DNA of 64,000 bases, taken from assembly GCA_029582265.1 (NCBI GenBank), contig CM055827.1:2899423-2963422 (forward strand), in the 5' to 3' direction. Below are positions 23,186-36,631 of the stretch, piece by piece. This DNA is from Zoroaster sp. YZ-2022. Taxonomy: Eukaryota > Echinodermata > Asteroidea > Forcipulatida > Zoroasteridae. The notes below the pieces were generated by a model. It searched no databases. It was not told the origin of the DNA and saw only the letters and a program-made list of their open reading frames with translations. Numbering within the stretch: position 1 is the first letter of the stretch; each line of letters starts with the position of its first letter. A program made the position numbers and the translations under genes.

Positions 23186-26100
23186 TTATGCAACTAGGGG
23201 CAATATTTTATTAACCCACCCACTCTTACCTTTATTTCTTTTATTTTCCAAAAGGAGAATTTTTTTTAGACGGACTTTAAACTGATAAATAATATCGATA
23301 TCGGAAGGATCAGAATAATTGTCAAAGGCTAATTTACATCTGATAACCCATATAACGCGAAGCATTTTAGCGATGATGGCATTATGAACAGGACTCATTT
23401 TGTAGCCGAGGATTCTATTAGAGTCGTTTAAATAAAAACATTTCTTACCCGAATAGTTCCTAAGAATACGTTCCACAAAAATCCATGCATTTAAGGTACT
23501 AACGCAATAAATAAACAAATGCTCGTGAGACTCCGGCTCCACATTACAAAGGGGACAAATATTATCCTTAGTTTTACCTATTTTAGAGAGAAAGTCTTTA
23601 GTAGGTAGACATCTGTGTTTTAATCTGTACCAAAAATCTTTATCCTCTGGGTCCATAATAAAATTATTGGAACCATTTTTCCAAATACAAGTCCAATCGA
23701 CATCGGTGTGGTAATTAAGAATTTCTTGCCATTTAATTTGGACTTTAGGGACCACAAATCTGGCTAGAATCAAATTTCGGTAATTAATTTTGGCATTGGT
23801 ATTAGAAACGTTAACATATTCATCCGATTGTCTATCGAAGAGGACAAGCCAATTACTAACATGATTAGGGGGACCGATTCTTTTTTCTTCTATTAACTCA
23901 TGATTAATATGATTGTCAATTCTACCGACTAATCTACCCGCAATAATATTGGGGACATTGCATTTTTTAGCCACGACACGAAAAGGTATTAAATGATCGT
24001 TGACAACGAGATCCTTAACTTTATGAAAATTACAAGAAGCGAGTAAGGGACTGTTAAGTTCAGTATCATCATCGGTTGCACATACATTGTTCCAGAGAGG
24101 AACTTCTCGCGTTTCAGAACATACAGAAAAGGAACAGTTAATTTTACCGTCAGCAGCTTTAAAGGCACGAATCAAATCTTGATAAAAAGTAGTAGTATTG
24201 ACAGGATTACGGCTATTAGACAGGACATACCAACCCAGTTTATTATCAACCTTACCAAGCCAGTAATCAAAAAAATGTTTCCACTTGCCACAAGATTTAA
24301 TATAATTAGAAAACCACTGAACCTTGATACTCATAAGTTTACATTCTATATTAACTAGACCGGTACCTCCTTTGTCTCTGGGACCATTAATGGTATTTCT
24401 TTTAATCTTTTCTACTTTGTCATCCCAATAAAAATTCCAAATACTTTTATCGATCTTGTTAATCCATTCACGCGGACATGAAATAATACTCCCCAAATAA
24501 TTTAATCCCGATCCCACCAAAGTATTGATAATCACTGCTTTTCCTATGAGAGTCAAACTACGCTTACTCCACCTATCAAGAATACACTTAAATTTATTCA
24601 CACGTGGACCCCAGTTGTCTTCTGGGGTGACGTCATTTCCGAAAACTATTCCTAAAATTTTTATTTTCCTACTGCACCAATTAAAGCCGCATGGATTGTC
24701 GGATCTATCTTTCCATTTTCCTAACCAAAGACCTTTGGTTTTAGAAACATTTAATTTCGATCCGCTCTCTTTACAATATACACAGAGAATATCCTGAATA
24801 ATGTTAAAATCATTATTTTTACTCACAAAAACCGTATAATCATCCGCATGCTGTATGAGTTTAATCGAATCCGTACATTCGGGTATTTCAATACATTTAA
24901 GCTCATTGTTTATTCTAAAAAGATTAGCTAGTCCTTCAGCACAGAGAGCAAAAAGGAGTGGGGACAATGGACATCCCTGCCTGATACCGCGAGTTATTTC
25001 AACGGGAGACCCTATGTAGTTATTAACTATTATACGACAGCTCGGTTGGCTGTATAGAAGTTTGATTCCTCGAATCAAAAACGGGGGAACCCCTAGTTTA
25101 TCCATAACTGCAAACATGTAATTCCAATTGATTCTGTCAAAGGCCTTTTCTAAATCTATGCTAACAGCGGCTGCACCTAAATTTTCCCAATTTATATAAT
25201 CAATTGTATCCCTGAGAATCATAAGATTGTCTTGAATTTTCCTAAATTTCACACCACACGATTGTTCTTCCCGATTATAAAAGGCATAATTTTTTCAGAC
25301 GGTTAGTAAGAGTCTTAGCGAGAATTTTATAATCCACACACAATAGACTGATGGGACGCCAATTTTTCAAATCAAATTTACTTCCGACATTTTTGTAAAT
25401 GAGTCGGATGAGGGCAGTATTCATAGAATGACCTAAAAAACCTTTTTGAAAACTGTAATTAAAGACTTCAAAGAAATCTATACCGATAATATCCCAATAT
25501 GTTTGGTAGAATTCCACCTGTGAGGCCATCAATGCCGGGGAGTTATTTTTATTCATTTGAAAAAGGGCATTTTTTAATTCAAGTAGCGTGAAATCATTCT
25601 CGGAACTTTGAAAAATATCCGCAGGAACGACGTTAGGAATCATAGAATTCAAAATAACGTTCATACTAGAAAGGCAGATATCCTCAGAAGTGTACAATTT
25701 ACTATAAAAATCATTTACAACAGTCAACATGGTTTGACTCTGACTAACATAATTCCCCTCAGAAGTCAATAATTTTTCCATTTTGTTCTTTTGAATTTGT
25801 TGTTTTTCTAAATTTAAAAAATATTTGGAAGCTTTTTCGCCTTCCGTTTTAATTGTGTTTCTAGCTCTTATTTTAGATTTTTCCCATTCTTTAAATTCAT
25901 AGGCTTTGATAGCTTCTTCAGTGGTCTTAATTTCATCATAATTGGCATCGGTGGGATTACTAATTAATTTCCTATATTTTTCCTGAAGACGAGAAATGTC
26001 CTTTTTAGAATTCCTGGATTTTTCTTTGCTATACTCTTGGATTATTTCTTTGAGTCGGAACTTCCCAATTTCCCACCACTCAATTAAATTATCATGATTG

Positions 26101-26902
26101 TGTTTTTGGTTTTCCAAAAATTCCAAAAATGTTTTACTCGAAAAACAAGATCGTCGTCATCTAAAAAGTTATTGTTACAGATCCATCTGCCTTGCCCATG
26201 TGAAACCTCACTATCTGTTAATTTTATTACAAGAAGTTGATGGTCTGAAAGGCCGCTAACTCTACAGGAAATATTCTTTATTCTATTAAACATGTTGGAA
26301 GACACAAAAAAATAATCGATTCTATTCGGTGTTTTAGTCGGTTTATGAAAATGAGTGTAACCATTATCATCAGGAAGAAGAGTTCTCCAAACATCAATGA
26401 GATCTTTTTCTTGAATAACATTTCTTAAAATAATTTGACTGGTATCATTAATACGAAATTTATCTAAATTACAATTAAAGTCACCCCCTATGATCCAACT
26501 CTCGTCCCCAATGATACGATCAGTCAGACCATCAAAAAAAGTGGTCCTTCCACGGAGATCATTTGGAGCATATACAGACGCTACGGAAATCACTTCATTG
26601 TCCCAATTTATATCACCTTTTATCCACCTACCATCGTCATCTTTGTTAACATTAGAAATAATAATTCCAGAATTTTTTGAAGTGAGGATTGCAACCCCTT
26701 TTGAATGGCGAGTCCCGTGATTAAAAAGTATTTGACCTTCCCACTGTCTGCTCCAAATGTCCTCATCATTGCGGTCGCTATGAGTTTCTTGTAAAAAAAA
26801 CAAATTGAAATTACAATCTTTAAGACAGTCAAAGAGCATGTTTCTTTTCAAATCGTCTCTAAGACCATTAATATTAATTGATGCGACTGTTAAAAAACTC
26901 AT
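23186..26902 (-). pseudogene. Tx1-like ORF2: APE endonuclease and RT, two frameshifts
   Basis: Start set at the ATG at 26902 (MSFLTVASININGL), an in-frame ATG 12 codons upstream being less conserved in type. The endonuclease shows QETH, GGDFN, RIDYFF and SDHQ. Near 26110 the frame shifts through the linker, and LKNWRPISLLCVDYKILAKT (RT motif 1-2) lies in that second frame up to about 25275. The RT core then returns to the first frame: SIDLEKAFDR, RQGCPLSPLLF, and the catalytic box reads HADD instead of the usual Y/FADD. A Cys/His cluster CPLCNVEPESHEHLF lies near the C terminus. The two shifts compensate, so the outer parts share one frame. Protein ends at 23186. Confidence 0.85.
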
Positions 26903-26961
26903 AGTAATCGTAATAAAGAGTAATAAAGACCTAACCATAAAAATCTCAGATGAAAATTCGC

Positions 26962-28367
26962 TTACATCGCCTTCTGACCTCGGCCTCGTCCCCTGGGGTT
27001 TGATGTTTTCGTGCTCTCCGATGTCGGTTGGGATAGACTGCGGTTTTGATGTGCACTTTCCTGCTCCGACCTCCTATTTGGTTGTGAAGATGCCGCTCCC
27101 ATTCCCCTCCTACGTCTGAAGCGTTGAACCCCCCTCCGTGTATATGGCACCCAGTTGTCGTCGTTGCTATCCTGATCGTCAGATGGTAGGTTTTCCTGTT
27201 CCATATCTTGTGTTTGGCTTGCGTCGTCATCATCTCTGGCCAGTTTCCTAGTAGAATCGTCCAGTTCTTCCCTTTCCTTTCTTTTGCGTGATTCTTTTAC
27301 ACTCTCGTCCCAGAATCCGGTTGACTTTGGTCTGGATGATGATTCTCCATTCTTGTTCGTTGGCTTCCTCTCTCTTGTTTTTCTTCCTCTGCGTTGGTGC
27401 AAGTGCCTCCTTGAAGGATTTGGTGAATTTCTCGGCTTGCTTGGTGTTCTTAGGCAGTGAGTCCTCACTTGGTTGTGGGTTGCTGGGTGTGATACTTGGC
27501 TTTTCTTATCTCCCTTGTCTTCTTGGTGGTCCTCGTGCCTGTCTTCTCTGTGAAGATCTTCTTCTTTCCCATCTTCCTCCCTGTCTTCTTTGCGTTTGTC
27601 CCTTTGTCGTTGTCGTCTGCGTGTTTGTCCTCTCCTTTGTCGTCTTCCGCTAGTGTGGCCTCTTCTTTGTCGTCGTTATTCGGGTTCTCGTCCTCGGGTT
27701 CTCGTTGTTGTTCGTCCCTTCTGTCATCCTCCATGTCTTCCAAGTCGTCGTCTTCCTTCCCGTTATGCCAGGTCGCTCTATGGTCGAGACTGCCACAAAC
27801 GAAACATCTCCCTTTCCGGACATTCTTCTGGCTAGGTGATCTGTTCCTTCACAGATCTTGCAGGTTTTAGTTGACCCTTATAGCGGACAGATAGCGAAAA
27901 CCCTTTCACTTTGATGAAGCTGGGGATGGGCTTTTCACATTTCTTACTAGGCAGCTTCTGACACCCGTCTCCACATTCTCGTCAAATTGGTGATACTGCT
28001 CACGGATGTTGACTACTGTTCCGTAGGCATACATCATGCTGAGGATATCCCCATCAGACATTTCGTAGGGACATTTCACATACACCACTACTGCATTGAA
28101 TACGTTTGCTCTTTCGCACTGAATAATCGCTTTGCGAATCAGTAATCCGCCCCTTGCTATGTTGATACAATCTCTCTCATTGTTGAAGGTCACGTTGTAC
28201 CATCTGTTGGTCAGCTCCGCTATGCACACTATTGTGTCTACCTTGTCCAACTCGAACTCCACTGCATTGTATACCTCTTCAGGCGTGACGGCCTTTTCAA
28301 ACTGCTTTGTGCTGAATCGCACCGTGTTGGCCCTATTGAGGGCCGTACGTTGGTACATGGCTACCAA
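26962..28367 (-). pseudogene. Tx1-like ORF1, zinc-knuckle gag-like protein, frameshifted
   Basis: Begins at 28367 and runs about 150 codons. It then continues in a second frame with the knuckle CKICEGTDHLAR (about 27855) and in a third with CFVCGSLDHRATWH (about 27800), followed by an acidic and then a basic low-complexity tail ending at 26962. Two Cys/His knuckles at this position are usual for Tx1-type ORF1 nucleic-acid-binding proteins. At least three frame changes make this copy inactive. ORF1 ends about 60 bases before the ORF2 start. Confidence 0.7.
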
Positions 28368-28592
28368 TATGGCGTCGCGTTCCTCGACGCTGACAAAAAT
28401 TAAGTGTTTGGAACAAGGCCAAAAAGGCCTAAAATGTACTTACAAACTCACAGAACGGTCTTGTGGTGTCAAATAACCGTTAAGAGAAAATATTGCAATC
28501 TGGAATATTGCAAGGCGGTCGAAAAGGCGAGATTTGTGCAGGAATTGCAGAGCTCGACGCAAAGCACGTCTTGCGCCCTCAAACGCCCTCAA

Positions 28593-29905
<1,313 letters not shown>

Positions 29906-29994
29906 GGTGACTCTAATAAAACAAGAGAAACCTGTGTTCATATTGGTCATTTTATCCATGCGGGATTTTCATTATGTATTTTTATACAATTGTT

Positions 29995-30069
29995 TACAGG
30001 TACCCAGGTATCCGAAAATGTCCAATTTTGGGTATCTGGTTCCCGAAATAACCGAAAACGTACAGCCTT
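29995..30069. mobile_element. hAT-like element, right part (split copy)
   Basis: GGTACCCAGGTATCC, GGGTATCTGGTTCC and the end CGAAAACGTACAGCC correspond to the right end of the copy at 2027-2565. The gypsy element is inserted five bases beyond it. Confidence 0.45.
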
Positions 30070-30074
30070 AATAC

Positions 30075-30758
30075 TGTGACGGTTTTGTCCTCTATCTGCG
30101 ACCCGGGTCGGTCTCAGCCAAACGTCAGCGAGCGGCAGCTTAGTAGGCCGGTGACGACGATCCGTTTGGGCGGCAGTTTACCGCCAGGCCCGCAGCGCAC
30201 CACCAGGTTCTTATTCCCTCTCTAACTTAAAACACAATACACCCTCAGGGGAGGGGGGAAGAGCACAGACAATGACGGGGACGAAAAGAGTTAAAATGAG
30301 AGCCAAACTCTGATTATTTATTCTACCAAAACATGCGCCCCAATAACTCAAGGCGCCTCGCCTACGTCACACAGTATTCTGGCTTGATGTTGATAATTGA
30401 TTACAATGAATTGTACTGAATAATTTACCGTGATTTAAATGATTTACAAAGAACTGACACAGCTATGTGATTTATTAGACTGGCAGGGATGCAAATTATT
30501 AAACTCACACCAAGTATGAGGCTCTTTCCTAGACTTGATTCAACACCCTTTAATCACCAGCTAGAAATATACGTCTGCACCCGACTTGCTGCAAACAGGG
30601 AAAAGAGAGCGAAACACGCCCGCTCCGTGGTTTTATAAAACACTGCTCTAGACTGGCACCCTCCAAACTGTCACATATATATAGTAAATGACGGCTAGAC
30701 ACTAGCCCAGCAACCTAAATATTCGAATACACTGTAATCGATACTGCATTGCGTTACA
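30075..30758 (-). repeat. 3' LTR of the gypsy element (684 bp)
   Basis: Near-identical to 38102-38803, lacking an 18-bp segment (present in the other LTR at about 38735-38752). On the minus strand it has AATAAA (30318-30323) as a likely poly(A) signal. No strong polypurine tract precedes it; the bases just upstream read AGAAGGCGCCAA. Confidence 0.93.
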
Positions 30759-31073
30759 TTGGCGCCTTCTAAGTTTCGGTCAGTGTCTGACCTTAAAAAC
30801 TGATATAAAATACAAGCAATGCACTTACTTTATACAAAAATATAAAGTTCTCGACAAGAAACTTTGTAAAAATTAAAAAAAACTCTGTATTTATACAATG
30901 AAAAGGTAAACTTTAAACAACAAACTTTATAAAAACGAATGTTAAGAAACAAGGCTCTAAAGGCGTTAACAGTCAAACAAAATCCGACGGTAGGTGTCTC
31001 TCGCGATCCAAGTGTCCACAAGGCGAATTCCACGCTCCTCCATGCATGTCGCCAACAGTTCATAGTTCGCCTT

Positions 31074-32393
31074 CTAGCGGATTCCAGGCACGAAGCTGGT
31101 TTCGAACACTCGCTGGGTGTGGTCTCTTGTGATCAACATTCCTTCTTGGAAAACACTGCGTGTCACCGTCTCCGTGATTTTCTTAACGGTAGCGATCTTC
31201 TCCAACTCCACGTTGGTTATCCCAGGTCCTACGCTTACGATGCCGCCCTCTTCCCGCACCAATCTGCAGACTCGAGTAGTTTGCTCAACTGCAGCATCAT
31301 CTGTGGTGGTCACCGGGGCTTTCAGGAAAACAACATCGTAATGACGTGCGCGATGTTCATGTATGGTCTGCGTTGCACCAGTAATCACAGTTGTGGCACC
31401 CTCCTCTGTGATTCTCACGGGTTGTCCAGCCAGTAGGTGATGGATACGGAGTTCTGGAGGCGACTTACTTTCCTACAATCGTGGGGTAGGCCCATCTGAT
31501 GCCATCGCCTGCGGCTCAACTTCTTTATGCTGACTTGGGGAATTCGTCACCCTCGATTTCGGAGCAGGCTCTTATTCTACTTCCCACCGAGCCATCGACG
31601 TAGGTGACACTGACAGAACGATCTCTGCTACTTCCTCATCGTGCTGTCCAGGCAGGCTGTCGGCTTGCACTTCAGGCTCCACAGGTGTCTCTCTAGCTTC
31701 CACCTCCTCGCTTGACTGAGGTACTGCCACCTGAAGTGAAGCTGATGACTTCGGAAGGCTTGTGTGCGCCACTGCTCCCACAGGCGGCAAAGTCTCCTCT
31801 CTAGGCGCTTTAGACACTGTACAAGGACTCTTCTTGGGTAGCTTTGTAGGCCGCTCCTCCTTGGCCGCCTTACCTCCATTCCCGGTACCAGCTGCACCTT
31901 CGGTAGAGCGACGTCGAGTATCACAATCACGTTTCCGCTTCCTTTCTGGGGAGGATGTACTTGTCGCCTTCACGACTCTCATATTGTCGCTGCCTTTAGG
32001 CGTCTCTTTACGCCTAACCTCGCTTCCACGGCTGTGGCTCCTAGGCGTCTCTGTGCGCCCAGCCTCTCCCTCTAATTTGGAACTTTCGTGCTCACGGAAA
32101 TCAAGGGTTTTCGCCTGAATCAAGTCGACCTCATCTACATCCTTAGGGTGGCAATCCCGGTAATGGGCACGGAGATTGTCTCTCCTACCGTTCTTGTGTG
32201 AACACCTTCTACACAAGTACTGGACCTTGGTCCCGTGCTCGTTTGCTAGGTGCCTCTCGAGACTCCACTTATGCATTGACATCTTGCATTTCGGGCATTG
32301 AGTCTTTTCTCCCTGTTGGTCACGGGGTGACTCGTTCTCCTTGTGATCTTTCCCCATATTCACCTGGTGCTTGTACTGCCTGCAACGACACAC
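31074..32393 (-). pseudogene. Gypsy third ORF with two C2H2 zinc fingers, two stops
   Basis: Lies 107 bases downstream of pol, where env would be. The first part (to 31572) has two zinc fingers: C33, C36, H48, H53 and C61, C64, H77, H82. A long basic and Ser/Pro/Glu-rich region follows. After a TAA at about 31570 and a TAG about 100 bases later, the same frame stays open for a further 114 codons with a structured-looking segment (GGIVSVGPGITNVELEKI) and ends at 31074. This suggests a single ORF of about 440 codons carrying two nonsense changes, or a shorter protein plus decayed tail. Possible roles are nucleic-acid binding or target choice; none is shown. Confidence 0.65.
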
Positions 32394-32500
32394 AAGGAAG
32401 AACTGGTTACTGTTGTGCTACCATACTAAACTGCTACTGTCACTGCTACTTATTATCTGCCGTTATCTATATAAAAATCTATGTACAAGCTCCTCCCCGC

Positions 32501-35500
32501 CTACAAATATCTCTTTGGCATTTTATGTTGCCTAGGTGGGTTTCGCCTAGGTGGTGGTGCCGCGGGCCTACTGCTAGACTGCCCGTACGGATTTGTAACT
32601 TCAGGGTCTGATAATCTTCTCCGAGCCTGCAGTTCCTCATTATACACAGTACTGTCTGCCCTTAGTGTTTGTGTCTGCTCAGTTGGACGTATTGACGCGT
32701 TCAAGGATGCTTCTTCAGTCATGGAAGAAGGAACCTGCATGTCACTATATTGTACATCTCCGTCAGGCGGTGAGCTCATAGGACTCTGCATTAACTCTTC
32801 TTGCGCACCTTGCACCAGAGTCACACCATTATTCACCTGGCTATCCTTCCGAATAGGCGAATCGTAGGTTGTACCAACTGTCCATGCTTTAATTGGTTCA
32901 CCTTCATAAGCTTTCAATCTGTCATAGTGGACTACCTTCTTCTTCCCTCGTGGCTTCCTCTGAATCCTGTACGTCACATCGGATAGTTTGTGTGTGATCA
33001 GATATGGTCCCTCCCATCTGCATTGTAACTTAGGTGTTAGGCCCTTACGTTTTGCAGGGTTATGTAACAATACAAAGTTGCCGGGTTGTAGTTTACCCTG
33101 GGAGGCTCGTCGATCGTAGTGCGCCTTTTGCCTTCTAGCGCTTTGCTTTAGGCATTCTTGTGCCCTTCCATGGGCTGCCCTCATCCGCTGCCGTAATTCA
33201 CACGCGTAGTCAGTCTCCACAGCACCTATTTCATCTTTGCTGTCACCCGGCATCTCAATTGCCAGGTCAAGAGGTAGGCGCAGCTCACGTCCCAGCATTA
33301 GCATGTTTGGCGTCTCGCCAGTTGACTCCTGCGGTGTGGCACGGTAAGCAAATGTGGCTAGTGGAAGTTTCTCGTCCCAGTCACGCTGTCGTTTGTTGGG
33401 CTCAATCATCATTGCAACCATTGTGATGAGAGTGCGATTGAATCTCTCAATCATTCCGTCCGATTTTGGGTTATATGGACATGTACGTGTCTTCTCAATC
33501 CCTAGAATTTCACATATTTCTGCAAAAACTCTGGATTCAAAGTTACGTCCCTGATCCGAATGTAGCACATCAGGCACACCAAAACGACACACGTACTCAT
33601 TTACAAATTTCTCAGCAACTGTCTCCGCTGTTTGGTCCGGTATGGGGTAAGCCTCCATCCATTTAGATAGGTAGTCACCTACAACCAAGATGTACTTATT
33701 TCCCTTCTTTGTCTCTGGCAGAGGACCAATGATGTCCAAGGCGACACGTTCCATAGGCGCGCCCACTATATGCTGTTGTAATGGCGCCTTCCTAGCCTTG
33801 GCTGGGGATTTTCTCTTTGCGCACACGTTGCACTGTCTTATAATTGATCTTATATCGGCGGTCATACCACCCCAGTAGAACCTTGCGCAGACTTTTGCCA
33901 TCGTTTTCTTGACGCCCAAATGTCCACTCGTCACACCACCGTGTAACTCCTTCACTAGATCTATCCGAAATATCTCAGGTAGCACTGTGCGCCACTTCAC
34001 CTGGCGGCCGTCATCCGACTCCCATCGCCTGGAAAGAACGTTGTCTCTTACAGCCAGTTGGTCCCACAGGCGCAAGTATGTTTTTGCTGTAGACGATCTA
34101 GAAGAAATCTCCTTCCAGTCAGGCCTTTCTACCCCTTTTTCCTTCTCTTCTAACACCCATTTGATAGACATATCCTTCAGTTGGGCTTCCCTCATCTCTT
34201 CACATGTGATCAAAGGCCTATTGGCCACAGCTCTCACGGTTGTCTCGCCTTTGTCTGGAATGACTCCTTCGCCTACCACTTCGGCTCTATCCTTCAACAC
34301 CCCGGGTGGCCGCTCATCGCGCCCACATTGAGAACACTCTTTGCGTGACAAACCATCAGCGTTTCCGTGTGATCTACCAGCTCGATGCACTATAGTGAAG
34401 TTGTACTCGCCTATCACCTGTAACCAGCGAGCCATCTGACCTTGCGGTTCTCGGAAATTAACTAGCCAACGCAAGGCTCCATGATCGGTTCTAATGACGA
34501 CTTTATTTCCGTATAAGTATTGCCTGAATTGCTTCAGAAACACTACAACGGCTAGCAACTCTCTCCGTGTGACGCAATAGTTGCGCTCTGCATTAATTAG
34601 TGCTCTGCTAGCGTAGGAGACCACCTTCTCCTGACCGTCTGTCACCTGCGACAGGACTGCACCTATTCCCACACCACTAGCATCGGTATCAAGTATGTAA
34701 TCGGCCTCAGGGTCGGGGTACTGCAACACGGGTGCCTCCTGTAGGCAGTTCCTCAAGTCATTGAAAGCCTTGTTGCAGTCATCATCCCACAAAAACTCCC
34801 GTGCCTTTTCAGTAAGGCGGTGCAAGGGACGTGCTATATCAGCAAAACCCTTTATGAATCTGCGATAATAGGACGCAAGACCTAAGAAACTTTGCACTTC
34901 TTTCACAGTCGTAGGCGTTTTCCAATCCCGTACAGCTCTAATCTTCTTGGGGTCTGTGGCGATTCCATCACCCGACACTATGTGACCTAGGTACAACACA
35001 CTTTGCTTGAACAAATGACACTTCTTGGGTTTAAGTTTTAAGCCTGCCTCACGAAGGCGCTGGAAAACTGCTTCAAGGCGAATCAACTCATCCTCAACTG
35101 TGTTTGCGAACACAATGACGTCGTCAAGGTAGACGAGCAGTATCTCCCAATGTAATCCCGATAGGACCCTCTCCATGAGTCTTTCAAAGGTAGATGGGGC
35201 ATTACACAGCCCGAATGGCATGACTCGCCAGCTGTACAGGCCCCCACGGACCACAAACGCAGACTTCTGCCGGGCCTCCTTGTCGAGTTCAACTTGCCAA
35301 TATCCCGACGCTAAGTCCAAAGTGGAAAACCACTTTGAGCCTGCCAATGTATCCAGTGACTCATCTATGCGTGGGATCGGGTAGGCGTCCTTTATTGTAA
35401 CTGAATTTAGGCGACGGTAGTCCACGCAAAACCTCTTACTCCCATCCTTCTTTTTCACGAGGACAACGTTCGATGCCCATGGGCTATCTGTAGGCTCAAT

Positions 35501-36631
35501 GGTACCATCATGCACCATGTCTTTCACTTGTCGCTGAATCTCATCTTGTTCCTTGGGAGGAAATCTTCTGGGCCTCTCCTTTATAGGTCGGGCATCACCG
35601 GTATTGATTTGATGGCGCACCCAGTCCGTACGCCCAATGTCCGAGTCTCCCGTGGAAAAGATGTCTTGGTACTTGCTTAGTAGTTGGGCTATGCTGTTGT
35701 GATGCCTATGGTTTACCCCTTCTTTGCTTCTGTCAAACAAGTCAACAAGGTGATCGGGAACTTTAACACGTTCCCCAGGCGCAGGCAGCTCTAGCGCCTC
35801 TTTCTCTATGTCGCCTTCCCCTACGGGTGTCAAAAAACCAACCATGGTTCCTCTTCGTACCACACATTCCCTCTTTCCTGGGTTGAACACTCTAATAGGC
35901 AGTGTCCCCTGATTGGCCTTCACAAGTACCCGAGCAACCACCACGCCCTTGTTCGCTATCTCACTCCTTTCAACTGGCTCAAAAACTGCAAGTCCACCGT
36001 ACCCCTTTTCCCTCATCGTACACCCCGGTAACAACGCCTCGTGCCCGGCTGGTACTCTCGTGGTCTCGCTTACAACCACCCTGGCACAGATTCCATATCC
36101 TTCATTATCTATGCACCTGATTCTCTCGCCGTTCACCTTTAATTCCAAAGTCTGGAAGTCTAGGTTTCCCCTGGTGGGAAGCAGAAAATCCATCCCCAAT
36201 ATCCCTTTGATCTTTCCTGTGTTCCCAAACACAGCATTCAAGGAACAAGTAGTCTTACCAACCTGGACTTCAATCCAGGCGCTGCCGAGTGTCTCCATAC
36301 TACTGCCATCGGCAGTGCGTACCCTTGGTCCGTTGATTTTTAGATTTGGCCTGCTTTCCTTTGGTATTTGGTAGTACAGTTCTGATGAAAGCACTGTATC
36401 CGTTGCACCGGTATCAATCAATAACTTGGCCTTGATTCCTCTTATCACTGCATGTACAAATAACCCGGTGCGTGCTACATCAAATGAAAATGGCGTCAAC
36501 TCACCATCTTCCTCTTTGTGCTCTTTTGCACCTATTGGCCCTGTTGTGCATCCAGCTTTCCCCCGGGCCGCTGGGTCAGCTGGTCTTCGTTTCCCGACTT
36601 CGCATTCTTTCCAGGTGAATGTTGTGGGCAA
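32501..36631 (-). CDS. pol: Gypsy Pol polyprotein
   Basis: Open over 1376 codons. Protease has LLIDTGATDTVLS (DTGA at 73-76). Reverse transcriptase carries YLDD at 501-504 with the usual flanks (VDYRRLNS, MPFGLCNAPSTFERLM, LGHIVS). RNase H spans about 645-760 with ILDTDAS and NADGLSR. Integrase has the H897/H904/C934/C937 zinc site and the D966, D1026, E1062 triad, followed by a GPY-type segment (CRWEGPYLI) near 1200. No chromodomain follows. It overlaps gag by about 100 bases in the -1 frame, so a -1 frameshift is expected to make Gag-Pol; the first Met at 36631 may not be used. It appears intact and potentially active. Confidence 0.95.
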   Translation of the reverse strand: MPTTFTWKECEVGKRRPADPAARGKAGCTTGPIGAKEHKEEDGELTPFSFDVARTGLFVHAVIRGIKAKLLIDTGATDTVLSSELYYQIPKESRPNLKINGPRVRTADGSSMETLGSAWIEVQVGKTTCSLNAVFGNTGKIKGILGMDFLLPTRGNLDFQTLELKVNGERIRCIDNEGYGICARVVVSETTRVPAGHEALLPGCTMREKGYGGLAVFEPVERSEIANKGVVVARVLVKANQGTLPIRVFNPGKRECVVRRGTMVGFLTPVGEGDIEKEALELPAPGERVKVPDHLVDLFDRSKEGVNHRHHNSIAQLLSKYQDIFSTGDSDIGRTDWVRHQINTGDARPIKERPRRFPPKEQDEIQRQVKDMVHDGTIEPTDSPWASNVVLVKKKDGSKRFCVDYRRLNSVTIKDAYPIPRIDESLDTLAGSKWFSTLDLASGYWQVELDKEARQKSAFVVRGGLYSWRVMPFGLCNAPSTFERLMERVLSGLHWEILLVYLDDVIVFANTVEDELIRLEAVFQRLREAGLKLKPKKCHLFKQSVLYLGHIVSGDGIATDPKKIRAVRDWKTPTTVKEVQSFLGLASYYRRFIKGFADIARPLHRLTEKAREFLWDDDCNKAFNDLRNCLQEAPVLQYPDPEADYILDTDASGVGIGAVLSQVTDGQEKVVSYASRALINAERNYCVTRRELLAVVVFLKQFRQYLYGNKVVIRTDHGALRWLVNFREPQGQMARWLQVIGEYNFTIVHRAGRSHGNADGLSRKECSQCGRDERPPGVLKDRAEVVGEGVIPDKGETTVRAVANRPLITCEEMREAQLKDMSIKWVLEEKEKGVERPDWKEISSRSSTAKTYLRLWDQLAVRDNVLSRRWESDDGRQVKWRTVLPEIFRIDLVKELHGGVTSGHLGVKKTMAKVCARFYWGGMTADIRSIIRQCNVCAKRKSPAKARKAPLQQHIVGAPMERVALDIIGPLPETKKGNKYILVVGDYLSKWMEAYPIPDQTAETVAEKFVNEYVCRFGVPDVLHSDQGRNFESRVFAEICEILGIEKTRTCPYNPKSDGMIERFNRTLITMVAMMIEPNKRQRDWDEKLPLATFAYRATPQESTGETPNMLMLGRELRLPLDLAIEMPGDSKDEIGAVETDYACELRQRMRAAHGRAQECLKQSARRQKAHYDRRASQGKLQPGNFVLLHNPAKRKGLTPKLQCRWEGPYLITHKLSDVTYRIQRKPRGKKKVVHYDRLKAYEGEPIKAWTVGTTYDSPIRKDSQVNNGVTLVQGAQEELMQSPMSSPPDGDVQYSDMQVPSSMTEEASLNASIRPTEQTQTLRADSTVYNEELQARRRLSDPEVTNPYGQSSSRPAAPPPRRNPPRQHKMPKRYL

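Larger units (their letters stand above)
22659..28592 (-). mobile_element. Tx1/L1-like non-LTR retrotransposon inside (ATT)n
   Basis: Full-length-looking element of about 5.9 kb on the minus strand: a 5' UTR, an ORF1 with zinc knuckles, an ORF2 with APE-type endonuclease and RT, and a 3' UTR of about 500 bp (22659-23185). The 3' UTR contains a 95-bp segment twice (22798-22891, 23070-23163). It is flanked on both sides by (ATT)n in the same orientation, as expected for insertion into one microsatellite. Some Tx1-clade and R4-clade families are known to target microsatellites. The RT body fits Tx1/L1 rather than R4, because an N-terminal APE endonuclease is present. Confidence 0.8.

Noticed and set aside
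30735..30770. TGGCGCC next to the left LTR as a tRNA-Lys primer site
   Set aside because: The element reads on the minus strand, so this end is the 3' LTR edge; the real primer site is at 38082-38099.
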